Assembly: GCA_035637175.1 (NCBI GenBank) | Contig: DASPXS010000115.1 | Coordinates: 1-13,362 of the forward strand | Length of the DNA stretch: 13,362 bases | Reading direction: 5' to 3' | Source: AV2 sp035637175 | Lineage (GTDB): Bacteria; Verrucomicrobiota; Verrucomicrobiia; Limisphaerales; AV2 | Shown: piece by piece, positions 1-5,999 of the stretch | Layout: each line of letters begins with the position of its first letter | Numbering within the stretch: position 1 is the first letter of the stretch | Notes under the pieces: generated by a model | What the model saw: the letters and a program-made list of their open reading frames with translations, nothing else | The model's database searches: none | Told to the model about the DNA's origin: nothing | Position numbers and translations under genes: made by a program

Positions 1-88
1 TGCGACAAAAGTTCGTCGCCTCGCCTGAGGCAGGGTCCCGCTCGAATTCCGCGCGATAAGGGAGTCTCCGCCAGTTCCGGGCCTCTTA
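1..88. other. Non-coding edge downstream of the GH57 gene
   Basis: I see no start codon with a credible reading frame here on either strand. There is a small inverted repeat (GCGAC at 2-6 with GTCGC at 15-19), but no convincing terminator. It is probably the 3' flank of the minus-strand operon that ends at 89; the next gene lies outside the window. Confidence 0.5.
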
Positions 89-1663
89 TCACGCCCAATA
101 CCGGTAATCCACGTCGGGAAAAATATTGTCGAGCCACTCGATCCGGCCGAGCCATTTTTCGTCGATGCGGGTGGTGGTGAGTTGTTCGTGCAGCGCGATG
201 AAACGGAGCAAGTGATTTTTGACTCGCTGGCGGGCGTAATCCGGGCTGGTGCCCGTGCGCAGGATGAACGGCCAGTCGCTGGCCTGGGCCAGCAAAAGCT
301 CCCGCGCGGCCTGTTTGAGGGCGCGTTCGGTCGCGCCGGTGGCGGCGGGGAACTGGCGCGCGAGCCGAGTCATGCGTTCCTGGGCGATGTCCAGGTGCGG
401 ATAAATCCATTCGTTGGTCTCATTGAGCCACACGCGCCAGTAACCCTCCTCGCCCCAGCTCGACGCCCCGGGCGTGGCGACTTGCTGCGTCGGATGCCTG
501 CGCAAGTACTCTGCGGGCGTGACGAGCGTAAAAACTTTCTGGTCGTAGTAGGCCTTGCGGACAAACAGATCCAGCCACACCGGTCCTTCATACCACCAGT
601 GACCGAACAACTCGGCGTCGTAGGGGGAGAGTATGAGCGGCGGGCGGTCCATAATGCCGGCCAATCGCTGGATTTGCTCGCGGCGCGCGTCCAGGAAATG
701 GCCGGCGTGTTGGTCTGCCGCGCGCCACGCCGTTCCGCGGTCATAGACTTCCTTCGCGCCCGCGTTGCCGGTGATGCGATGATACTTGATGCCGGTAAAG
801 CCGCGGACCTCGGGCGACGGCAGATAAGGCCGGACGTAATCGAAATCAAGATCGAAACCGATGTCGCGGTAGAAATCGCGATAGCGCGGGTCGCCGGGAT
901 AGCCTTCATGGCGGCTCCAAACCTGCTTGGCGGAATCGAGGTCGCGGCCGAACGCGGCGATGCCATTGGGCGTAAAAATGGGCGCGAATACGCCGTAACG
1001 CGGGCGCGGGTTGGCGTGCAGCACGCCGTGCGTGTCGGTGATAAACCAGCGGATGTTCGCCTCCTGCAAAACGTTTTCAACGCCGGTGGCGTAGGCGCAT
1101 TCGGGCAGCCAGATGCCCCGCGGGTCGCGACCGAAACAACCGCGGTAATGATCGCGCGCCGTCAGAATCTGCGCGCGGAGGGACGGCGGATGGGCCGCCA
1201 GCAGCGGGAGCAACGCGTGGGTGGCGGCGCAGGTAATGATTTCGAGTTTGCCGAGATCCTGGAACTTGCGGAAGGCGCCGACGAGATTCCGTCCGTAAGC
1301 CAAATAGGTCTCTCGAATCCCGGTGAAACGATGAAGATACATCTCGGCGAGCGGGCGATAAGCCGCTTCCCATTGGGTCCGGTGGGTCTCCTTTTCCGCC
1401 AGTTCGATCAAACCGTCCAAGTGCCGCCCGTAGCGATCCTGCAACAGCGGATCGAGCAGCATGGAACAGAGCGTCGGCGTCAGTGTGAGCGTCAGGCGCG
1501 TCTCCATGCCAGCGCGGAGCCAGCCATCCATGACCTGGATCAGCGGGAGGTAACTCTCCGTGATGGCTTCGAAAAGCCAGTTTTCCTCCAGGAACTTGGC
1601 GTGTTCCGGATGACGGACAAACGGCAGGTGCGCGTGCAGGACGAGCGCGAGGTAGCCTTGCAT
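89..1663 (-). CDS. GH57 1,4-alpha-glucan branching enzyme (DUF1957 type)
   Basis: Glycoside hydrolase family 57 protein of 524 aa, the usual size for the bacterial/archaeal GH57 branching enzymes (EC 2.4.1.18) that form alpha-1,6 branches in glycogen-like glucan in the cytoplasm. The barrel begins with HAHLPFVRHPE (residues 10-20). The nucleophile motif GIWLPEC (183-189) provides Glu188. The motif SPYDAELFGHWW (346-357) provides the acid/base Asp349. The C-terminal helical part carries SDWPFILRTGT (462-472), typical of this subgroup rather than of GH57 amylases. The numbering of both catalytic residues is close to that of characterised archaeal enzymes. There is no signal peptide. The ATG at 1663 is preceded by AGAGG a few bases upstream. 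It is the last gene of a minus-strand operon, 29 nt after the membrane-protein gene. Catalytic class is confident; branching rather than 4-alpha-glucanotransferase activity is inferred from the C-terminal motif. Confidence 0.92.
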   Translation of the reverse strand: MQGYLALVLHAHLPFVRHPEHAKFLEENWLFEAITESYLPLIQVMDGWLRAGMETRLTLTLTPTLCSMLLDPLLQDRYGRHLDGLIELAEKETHRTQWEAAYRPLAEMYLHRFTGIRETYLAYGRNLVGAFRKFQDLGKLEIITCAATHALLPLLAAHPPSLRAQILTARDHYRGCFGRDPRGIWLPECAYATGVENVLQEANIRWFITDTHGVLHANPRPRYGVFAPIFTPNGIAAFGRDLDSAKQVWSRHEGYPGDPRYRDFYRDIGFDLDFDYVRPYLPSPEVRGFTGIKYHRITGNAGAKEVYDRGTAWRAADQHAGHFLDARREQIQRLAGIMDRPPLILSPYDAELFGHWWYEGPVWLDLFVRKAYYDQKVFTLVTPAEYLRRHPTQQVATPGASSWGEEGYWRVWLNETNEWIYPHLDIAQERMTRLARQFPAATGATERALKQAARELLLAQASDWPFILRTGTSPDYARQRVKNHLLRFIALHEQLTTTRIDEKWLGRIEWLDNIFPDVDYRYWA

Positions 1664-1692
1664 GACCTCTGGAAAATCGAATTACGGTTGCA

Positions 1693-2106
1693 TTACGTGT
1701 CCGCGGAGAAGATCTGTTTCACCGAGGGCCGCAGGAGAACGATCATGGTGAAAACGCCGAGAACGGTTCCCATCGGCACGAAGAGACAGCTCAGGGCGGC
1801 GACGACGAGACAGAACGTATGATTCCGGTGTCGCGCCAGGGAGCGGCCGCCCAAAACGATGACCAGCGCCAGCGTCCAGCCGGCGATGACAAACGTTCCG
1901 CCCATAACGACAAACATCCAGCCCAACAAGTCGGCGGGAAATTGAGGACTTCTGCCGTTGTCGAACGTTTCCGGCGCCAAAATGAAGATCAGCCCCAGGA
2001 AAACGTGGAAGAGCGGCAGACACGCCGCCAGCGCAGTCAGACCTCCCACCACGTAATGAAATATCGAGAGTAATTTAAGATGATCCAGGTCCTGATTCAT
2101 GCCCAT
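1693..2106 (-). CDS. Small multi-pass membrane protein, unknown function
   Basis: Protein of 137 aa with three or four hydrophobic segments: a long one at about residues 14-42 (long enough for two short helices), one at 62-88 and one at 97-122. There is a short polar N-terminus and a basic patch (GRSLARHRNH) between the last two. I do not recognise a named family; similar small proteins starting LKLLSIFHYV are, from memory, common hypothetical proteins in Verrucomicrobia. Its ATG at 2106 overlaps the stop of the upstream DUF4912 gene by one base (TGATG), which suggests translational coupling; a second in-frame Met lies two codons later. Its position between DUF4912 and GH57 genes points to a shared transcript, but no role in glucan metabolism can be read from the sequence. 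Confidence 0.8.
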   Translation of the reverse strand: MGMNQDLDHLKLLSIFHYVVGGLTALAACLPLFHVFLGLIFILAPETFDNGRSPQFPADLLGWMFVVMGGTFVIAGWTLALVIVLGGRSLARHRNHTFCLVVAALSCLFVPMGTVLGVFTMIVLLRPSVKQIFSADT

Positions 2107-3470
2107 CAGGCGACGCTTTCAGAACGCGGTGGCTTTAACCTGGGGTCCTGTGGATGCGCACCGACTTCTCCGCGGTATTCGGTGTGGCGGCTGAATTTCA
2201 GCTCCGCCGCGCGGGCATCGGTCTGATCGGCGGAAACGGCGACGACCGGCAGTTCGTGTTGCCCATCGGGCAGCGCGAAACGGAAACTGAACGAACCATC
2301 GGGACGAAGATTGACGACACGACCGCCGATGGTGACCTGGGCGCCGGACTCCGTCGCACCGTAAACGATCAGTTCGGCGTTGATGTTGAACCAGAATCCC
2401 TTCTGTCGTTCCATGGCGCCGAACGGACTGGAGACGCTGGCGACTCCGCCCACGGCTCTTTCTTCACCCGGCAGCGAGAATTGCGGGACGGCAGCGGACG
2501 AGATTTCCTGGAACAGTCTGCGACGAATCAACTCGGTAATCTCCAGCGAGCCGATCCAGACACGGCGCACTTTGTCCATGGCAACCAATTCGGCGAGGGC
2601 GCGCTCCTGATCGGGCGTCCAGCTTCCGGCTTTGATCTCCTGGGGACCGGGCAGACCCTTGAAACCCTGGGCGCGCAGTTGCAGGATGGCCTCGGCCAAC
2701 GGCACGTTCTCGTTGATGGCGGTCTTCACCACGGCCAACAGTTGCTCGAAAGGCACCTCGATCGGAATGCTGGCGAAGTGAACGGTCGTATCGGACGAAA
2801 CGACATCCGGCGGCGTCAAGGTCTGCGGCGAAACCGAAATACGGGCCCAACGGCCGTCGGCTTTGGCGTAGTACCCGAGCTCGGCGACAAAGCGGGTCCC
2901 GCCCCGCCCGACGTGGACAAACCAATTGCGCGATTCGGGATGAACGTGCACTTCAGCGAAGGGTTCGTCCGCGACGGTCTCGAGGTAAACACGCAACACG
3001 AGGTGACCATCGGCGGAACGCCGGTTGTACTCGGTCAATTGCGCACGCGTGAAGTCCCAGTGAGCGTAGAGCCAATGCGGGTCGCGGGCGGCCAGCAGCA
3101 ATTTTTTCGTGCCATAGGCCTCGGGCAGATCGCCCGACTCTCCCGTGGTTCCGGCGTGCTCCGGCGGCGGCGTGGGTCCGAGCGCGTAGCGTTGCCCGGG
3201 CCCGCTCACCGGGAGCGCACTCGGCTCGTCGCCTTCCAGCAGTATGGGCGGCACCTTGAGCGGACGTTGACTGGTGGCGGAGGCGGCGATCGATTTTGGC
3301 GGTTTGTCTTCCGACTTCGTCTCCGACTTCAGTTCCGCCATTGGCTCATCGCTTTTTTCCGCGGCGGCCCGGGTCACCCGGCGAACGCGCGGGCGGGCGG
3401 TTTTGGCGGCTGCTTCGCCGGCGTTGGAAGCGGTTCGATTTACGGAAATTGTCTTTTTCTCAGGTTTCAT
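2106..3470 (-). CDS. DUF4912-domain protein with basic, disordered N-terminus
   Basis: Protein of 454 aa. Residues 1-75 are low-complexity and rich in Lys, Arg, Ala and Glu, followed by a Pro-rich stretch to about 115. A DUF4912 domain spans about 118-250, beginning YGTKKLLLAARDPHWLYAHWDF and including the WFVHVG and FVAELGYY strands and ISVSPQTLTPPD. The C-terminal part (about 355-430) is beta-rich, with alternating strands such as VTIGGRVVNLRPDGSFSFRF, and resembles an Ig-like or glucan-binding fold. There is no signal peptide or membrane helix. The ATG at 3470 has a TGAGG Shine-Dalgarno at 3475-3479. DUF4912 has no established biochemical function; its neighbourhood with a GH57 branching enzyme suggests an accessory role in storage-polysaccharide metabolism, perhaps polymer binding. 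First gene of the operon. Confidence 0.85.
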   Translation of the reverse strand: MKPEKKTISVNRTASNAGEAAAKTARPRVRRVTRAAAEKSDEPMAELKSETKSEDKPPKSIAASATSQRPLKVPPILLEGDEPSALPVSGPGQRYALGPTPPPEHAGTTGESGDLPEAYGTKKLLLAARDPHWLYAHWDFTRAQLTEYNRRSADGHLVLRVYLETVADEPFAEVHVHPESRNWFVHVGRGGTRFVAELGYYAKADGRWARISVSPQTLTPPDVVSSDTTVHFASIPIEVPFEQLLAVVKTAINENVPLAEAILQLRAQGFKGLPGPQEIKAGSWTPDQERALAELVAMDKVRRVWIGSLEITELIRRRLFQEISSAAVPQFSLPGEERAVGGVASVSSPFGAMERQKGFWFNINAELIVYGATESGAQVTIGGRVVNLRPDGSFSFRFALPDGQHELPVVAVSADQTDARAAELKFSRHTEYRGEVGAHPQDPRLKPPRSESVA

Positions 3471-3601
3471 AAGGCCTCAAAAATGGCTCGAATACATCCA
3501 GGGGAGCTTACGTCGAAGCAAACCGGGCGCGCAACGGGAAACTGACCGAGTGTCGAAGTCAAGCCCGACGGCCCGGCGGCCAGCAAATGAACAAGGAATA
3601 G

Positions 3602-3630
3602 TTGACGCTGCGGGGCTTTGAGATGAGAAT
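3602..3630 (+). promoter_or_regulatory. Candidate promoter of the response regulator
   Basis: TTGACG (3602-3607), a 17-nt spacer, then GAGAAT (3625-3630), a four-of-six match to the -10 consensus. Transcription would start near 3637, leaving a leader of about 19 nt before the ATG at 3656. This is consistent with 3656 rather than 3623 or the TTG at 3602 being the start codon. Inference from consensus only. Confidence 0.35.
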
Positions 3631-3655
3631 CGCTATTGGATTACAGCCGTACGGG

Positions 3656-4063
3656 ATGAACCAGCCGGAATCAGACAGCAGCTCGGCAACTACTAAAACC
3701 GCCGCGGTGGTTTATGTTGTGGACGACGAGCCGATGGTGGGCGACGTCGTACAGGCCATTCTGAAAATGGGTGGTTACGAATCCGTTTTCTTTCAGGACC
3801 CCGACACTGCTTTCAAGGCGATCAGCGAGGCGAATCCCAAACCAGCCCTGCTTTTGACCGACTTTCAAATGCCGCAAATGACCGGAAGGGAACTGATTCA
3901 TCACTGCAAAATAGCCCACCCCACTTTAAAGACCATCCTTTACAGCGGCAACGTGCAGGAAGAGACCGTCGCCTTTTACCCGGCCCGACCCGACCGCTTC
4001 TTGCGGAAGCCATTTACTCCCAAAACGCTGATCGACCTGGTGCAGTCCGTCCTCTCCGAGTAA
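3656..4063 (+). CDS. Stand-alone receiver-domain response regulator
   Basis: Single REC (CheY-like) domain of 135 aa with no output domain. The acidic pocket is VVDDEP (Asp23, Asp24). The phospho-acceptor is Asp69 in LLTDFQMPQMTGREL. The switch position is Ser97 (ILYSGN) and the conserved Lys is Lys118 (FLRKPF). All key residues for aspartyl phosphorylation are therefore present. A Ser/Thr-rich tail of about 15 residues precedes the domain. In-frame alternative starts exist at 3623 (ATG) and 3602 (TTG); I prefer 3656 because the domain begins soon after it and a promoter-like sequence covers the earlier starts. No histidine kinase is adjacent, so the partner is unknown. It is transcribed divergently from the DUF4912 operon. 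Confidence 0.88.
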   Translation: MNQPESDSSSATTKTAAVVYVVDDEPMVGDVVQAILKMGGYESVFFQDPDTAFKAISEANPKPALLLTDFQMPQMTGRELIHHCKIAHPTLKTILYSGNVQEETVAFYPARPDRFLRKPFTPKTLIDLVQSVLSE

Positions 4064-4133
4064 CGCCGTCGTGGTCCTCTTACAGCTTTGGCGGCGCGAA
4101 ACCCACGATTCCTGAGCCAGAAACGGAGAAGCC

Positions 4134-4173
4134 TGTGCGGAAAAAACCCGCATATGCGGATTTTTTCCGCACA
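4134..4173. terminator. 40-bp near-perfect palindrome, possible bidirectional terminator
   Basis: The 40 bases are self-complementary except for one mismatched pair. The centre is CCGCATATGCGG, flanked by an A6 run on the left and a T6 run on the right, then by TGTGCGG and CCGCACA. Read on the plus strand it gives a GC hairpin followed by ATTTTTT, and the minus strand is nearly the same. It lies 70 nt after the response regulator stop and 57 nt before the first DsrE-like gene. A terminator is the simplest reading; a dimeric-regulator operator or a cruciform-forming repeat is also possible. Confidence 0.6.
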
Positions 4174-4195
4174 CCGCCCCGCGGTTGCACGTGGT

Positions 4196-4225
4196 TTGAC
4201 ACCCCCCTTCCGCATTGCTTACCGT
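4196..4225 (+). promoter_or_regulatory. Candidate promoter of the DsrE-like trio
   Basis: A perfect TTGACA (4196-4201) is followed after 17 nt by TTACCG (4219-4224) or after 18 nt by TACCGT (4220-4225). The start site would fall at about 4231, the A of the chosen ATG, so the transcript may be leaderless. There is no Shine-Dalgarno before 4231, which agrees with that. Confidence 0.5.
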
Positions 4226-4230
4226 GCGCC

Positions 4231-4548
4231 ATGCCCTTGCGCGGGAAAAAACTTGGCCTGCTGATTTCCGTCGCGCCCGATCATCCCAATTTCAACCATG
4301 GGGTCCGCCTGGCGGGAACGGCGCTTGCCCGCGGCGTGTTGGTTTACCTCTACTGCATCGACGAGGCGGTCAGAGGCCTGGACGACCCCCGACTCCAAAG
4401 GCTCAAGGCGGACGGTCTGAAACTGTTCGCCTGCGCCTACGCGTCGCAGCGCCGCGGCATCCCCATGGGAGAACTGGCCGCGTTTGGCGGCCTGACCATC
4501 GTGAACGATTTGATCGCCGGGACGGATCGCTTCGTGAGTTTCAACTGA
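4231..4548 (+). CDS. DsrE-family protein
   Basis: Protein of 105 aa with the small alpha/beta DsrE/DsrF-like fold. An N-terminal strand LGLLISVAP (8-16) is followed by a helix carrying HGVRLAGTALARG, the strand VLVYLYCIDEAV, and a second strand LKLFACAYASQRRG (63-76). It ends in a helix and strand, LIAGTDRFVSF, typical of the family. Cys68 in the FACAYAS segment occupies the position of the sulfur-carrying Cys of DsrE/TusD; Cys42 is a second Cys. Family members act in sulfur-transfer relays or as subunits of DsrEFH/TusBCD complexes in the cytoplasm. No Shine-Dalgarno is visible; the start was chosen because the domain begins here. The frame stays open upstream to a GTG at 4135, but that would translate the palindrome. 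First of three co-directional genes, 23 nt before the next. Confidence 0.75.
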   Translation: MPLRGKKLGLLISVAPDHPNFNHGVRLAGTALARGVLVYLYCIDEAVRGLDDPRLQRLKADGLKLFACAYASQRRGIPMGELAAFGGLTIVNDLIAGTDRFVSFN

Positions 4549-4571
4549 TCGCCGACACAAATTCGAACGGA

Positions 4572-4922
4572 ATGAATCGCGGCGCGCTCCTCATCATCAC
4601 CAGCGACCCACGAACCTGCCCGCGACCGGCCGAAGCCGTCCGCATCGCGGCCGGCGTCGGCGCGTGGAAGAAAGTCGCCATCACGATTTATCTGCGCGAC
4701 GCCGCCGTGCTTGCGCTCAGCGAATTTCCCGACGAACTGGTTGACGGCGACCACTTCAGCCGGTACCTGCCGCTGGTGGCGGAATCCGGCGGTTTGATAT
4801 GCGCGCAACGGGGCGCGCCGTGGTTGGGCGAGATCGGGCAGGCGCCTGTTTCATTTCGCGAAATCAACGACCAGGAGCTGGCGGCGCTGGCGTCGGAGAA
4901 CGATTATCTCATCCGATTCTGA
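4572..4922 (+). CDS. DsrE/DsrF-like protein
   Basis: Protein of 116 aa with the same strand-helix-strand pattern: GALLIITSDP (4-13), a helix PAEAVRIAAGVGAW, the strand VAITIYLRDAAV, a linker, then GGLICAQRG (73-81) with Cys77 where DsrE-like proteins carry their conserved Cys. It ends NDYLIRF, like the end of TusC/DsrF-type proteins. Cys16 is an additional Cys. No membrane segment. Probably the partner subunit of the preceding gene. Only one base separates its stop from the start of the next gene, so the three genes look like one transcript. Function in sulfur transfer is inferred from fold and neighbours; no dsrC/tusE or tusA is present in the window. Confidence 0.68.
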   Translation: MNRGALLIITSDPRTCPRPAEAVRIAAGVGAWKKVAITIYLRDAAVLALSEFPDELVDGDHFSRYLPLVAESGGLICAQRGAPWLGEIGQAPVSFREINDQELAALASENDYLIRF

Positions 4923-4923
4923 T

Positions 4924-5103
4924 ATGCGCGCGCTCCTTCACATCGTCACCCAACCGAACGACGCGCTGGCGGCCGCCGTCATCGCCGCGCAGGAAAAGCA
5001 GCCGGACGCGCAGGTCAAGGTGGTGGAACTGGCGGCGCCCGAGCCCGACTACGGGAAATTGCTCGAAGAAATCTTTGCGGCGGACGCGGTGGCGGTCTGG
5101 TGA
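4924..5103 (+). CDS. Short DsrH/TusB-like protein (59 aa)
   Basis: A 59-residue ORF whose ATG lies one base after the stop of the preceding gene. It begins MRALLHIVTQPND, resembling the N-terminal strand of DsrH/TusB, has a helix (ALAAAVIAAQEKQ) and a strand (AQVKVVELAA), and ends in EEIFAADAVAVW, like the final strand of the small DsrE-fold proteins. It has no Cys at all, so it cannot carry sulfur as DsrH can, and is much shorter than the roughly 95-100 aa of TusB/DsrH. It is easily missed by a 60-codon cutoff. Its stop is separated by one base from the end of convergent pyrF. The coding call rests on tight spacing and the continued DsrE-like pattern; the assignment is tentative. Confidence 0.6.
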   Translation: MRALLHIVTQPNDALAAAVIAAQEKQPDAQVKVVELAAPEPDYGKLLEEIFAADAVAVW

Positions 5104-5104
5104 A

Positions 5105-5815
5105 TCACACTTGGCGGAGCGAAGCCAGGATTTCTTCCGCGGCGGCGCGCGGGTTTGCCGCGGCGTAAATCGGCCGGCCAATCACCAGCCAGTTCGCGCC
5201 GGCGGCGAGTGCCTCCCTCGGCGACAGTGTCCGTTTTTGATCGTCCTTCTTTGCGTCGGGCAGACGGATGCCCGGTGTGACCAGCTCCATTTCCGCGGGG
5301 ATGAGCTGTCGCAGTCCGGCAATTTCCAGCGGCGAACAGACCAATCCCCGCAGACCGACTTTGGCCGCCAGGGAGGCCAAACGCTCCACCTGATGTCCCA
5401 CGTTCGGATTCATCCCGATCTCGGCGAGTTCATTGCTGTCGAGGCTGGTCAGGATGGTCACTCCGAGGACCAGCGGCGGCGTGCGTCCGAGTTGTTGCGC
5501 CGCGTGCCGGGCGGCTTGTTCGGCGGCGCGCATCATCTGGCTTCCGCCGCAGGTGTGGATAGTCAGCATTTGCACGTCAAGTCGCGCGGCGGCTTCGACG
5601 GCCCTGGCCACCGTATTGGGAATATCGTGAAATTTGAGATCGAGAAACACCGACGCGCCGGTCGCGCGGATTTTGCGGATCACTTCCGGCCCGGCGCTGA
5701 CGAACAATTCCTTGCCCACTTTGAACGCGCCGACCATGGACGCGAGCTGTTCGACGAGTTGCAGCGCCGTTTCCGCCTTAGGAACATCGAGCGCAACGAT
5801 GATGGGATTGTGCAT
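5105..5815 (-). CDS. pyrF: Orotidine 5'-phosphate decarboxylase
   Basis: Protein of 236 aa catalysing OMP to UMP, the last step of de novo pyrimidine synthesis (EC 4.1.1.23). It begins with IIVALDVP, the first beta strand with the substrate-binding Asp. The catalytic signature is FLDLKFHDIPNTV, containing the Asp-x-Lys-x-x-Asp triad. TPGIRLP and the phosphate-binding loop ANWLVIGRPIY close the barrel, all in the order expected for group I PyrF. Length is normal. The ATG at 5815 was chosen because homologues start just before this strand; the frame continues 16 codons upstream without family similarity. No strong Shine-Dalgarno. Convergent with the DsrE-like trio and divergent from mfd. Confidence 0.95.
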   Translation of the reverse strand: MHNPIIVALDVPKAETALQLVEQLASMVGAFKVGKELFVSAGPEVIRKIRATGASVFLDLKFHDIPNTVARAVEAAARLDVQMLTIHTCGGSQMMRAAEQAARHAAQQLGRTPPLVLGVTILTSLDSNELAEIGMNPNVGHQVERLASLAAKVGLRGLVCSPLEIAGLRQLIPAEMELVTPGIRLPDAKKDDQKRTLSPREALAAGANWLVIGRPIYAAANPRAAAEEILASLRQV

Positions 5816-5899
5816 GACGCAACGATTAAGCCATGGACACAACCGGGAGGGAACAATTTTCAATTCGCCGCCAGCCGCCCAACGGAAATCCCATCACTT

Positions 5900-5984
5900 G
5901 GTTGCGGGTTGCAAGTTGCCGTTTGCCGCTTGCGAGCGGCAAGTTGGTACACTCCCCGCAACCCACAAACCGCGACCCACAATT
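5900..5984. repeat. Two-armed heptamer repeat upstream of mfd
   Basis: The left arm (5902-5936) is five consecutive 7-nt units of the form TTGCNNN. The right arm (5957-5984) is four 7-nt units such as CGCAACC and CACAAAC. The reverse complement of the right arm contains GGTTGCG, also present in the left arm, so the arms face each other. An 8-bp hairpin (TTGCCGCT at 5923-5930 with AGCGGCAA at 5935-5942) straddles the end of the left arm. It fills most of the 184-bp gap between pyrF and mfd, leaving no clear promoter for either. Confidence 0.7.
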
Positions 5985-5999
5985 CTTGACGTCCAGTCC

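Noticed and set aside
182..1822. 546-codon plus-strand open frame antisense to the GH57 gene
   Set aside because: It has no recognisable domain and lies opposite a gene with clear catalytic motifs; long shadow frames are expected in GC-rich DNA.
2154..3545. 463-codon plus-strand frame antisense to the DUF4912 gene
   Set aside because: No family similarity, and the minus strand carries a recognisable domain, a Shine-Dalgarno and operon spacing.
4135..4230. GTG at 4135 as start of the first DsrE-like gene
   Set aside because: It would translate through the palindrome and the promoter-like TTGACA, and homologues begin near 4231.
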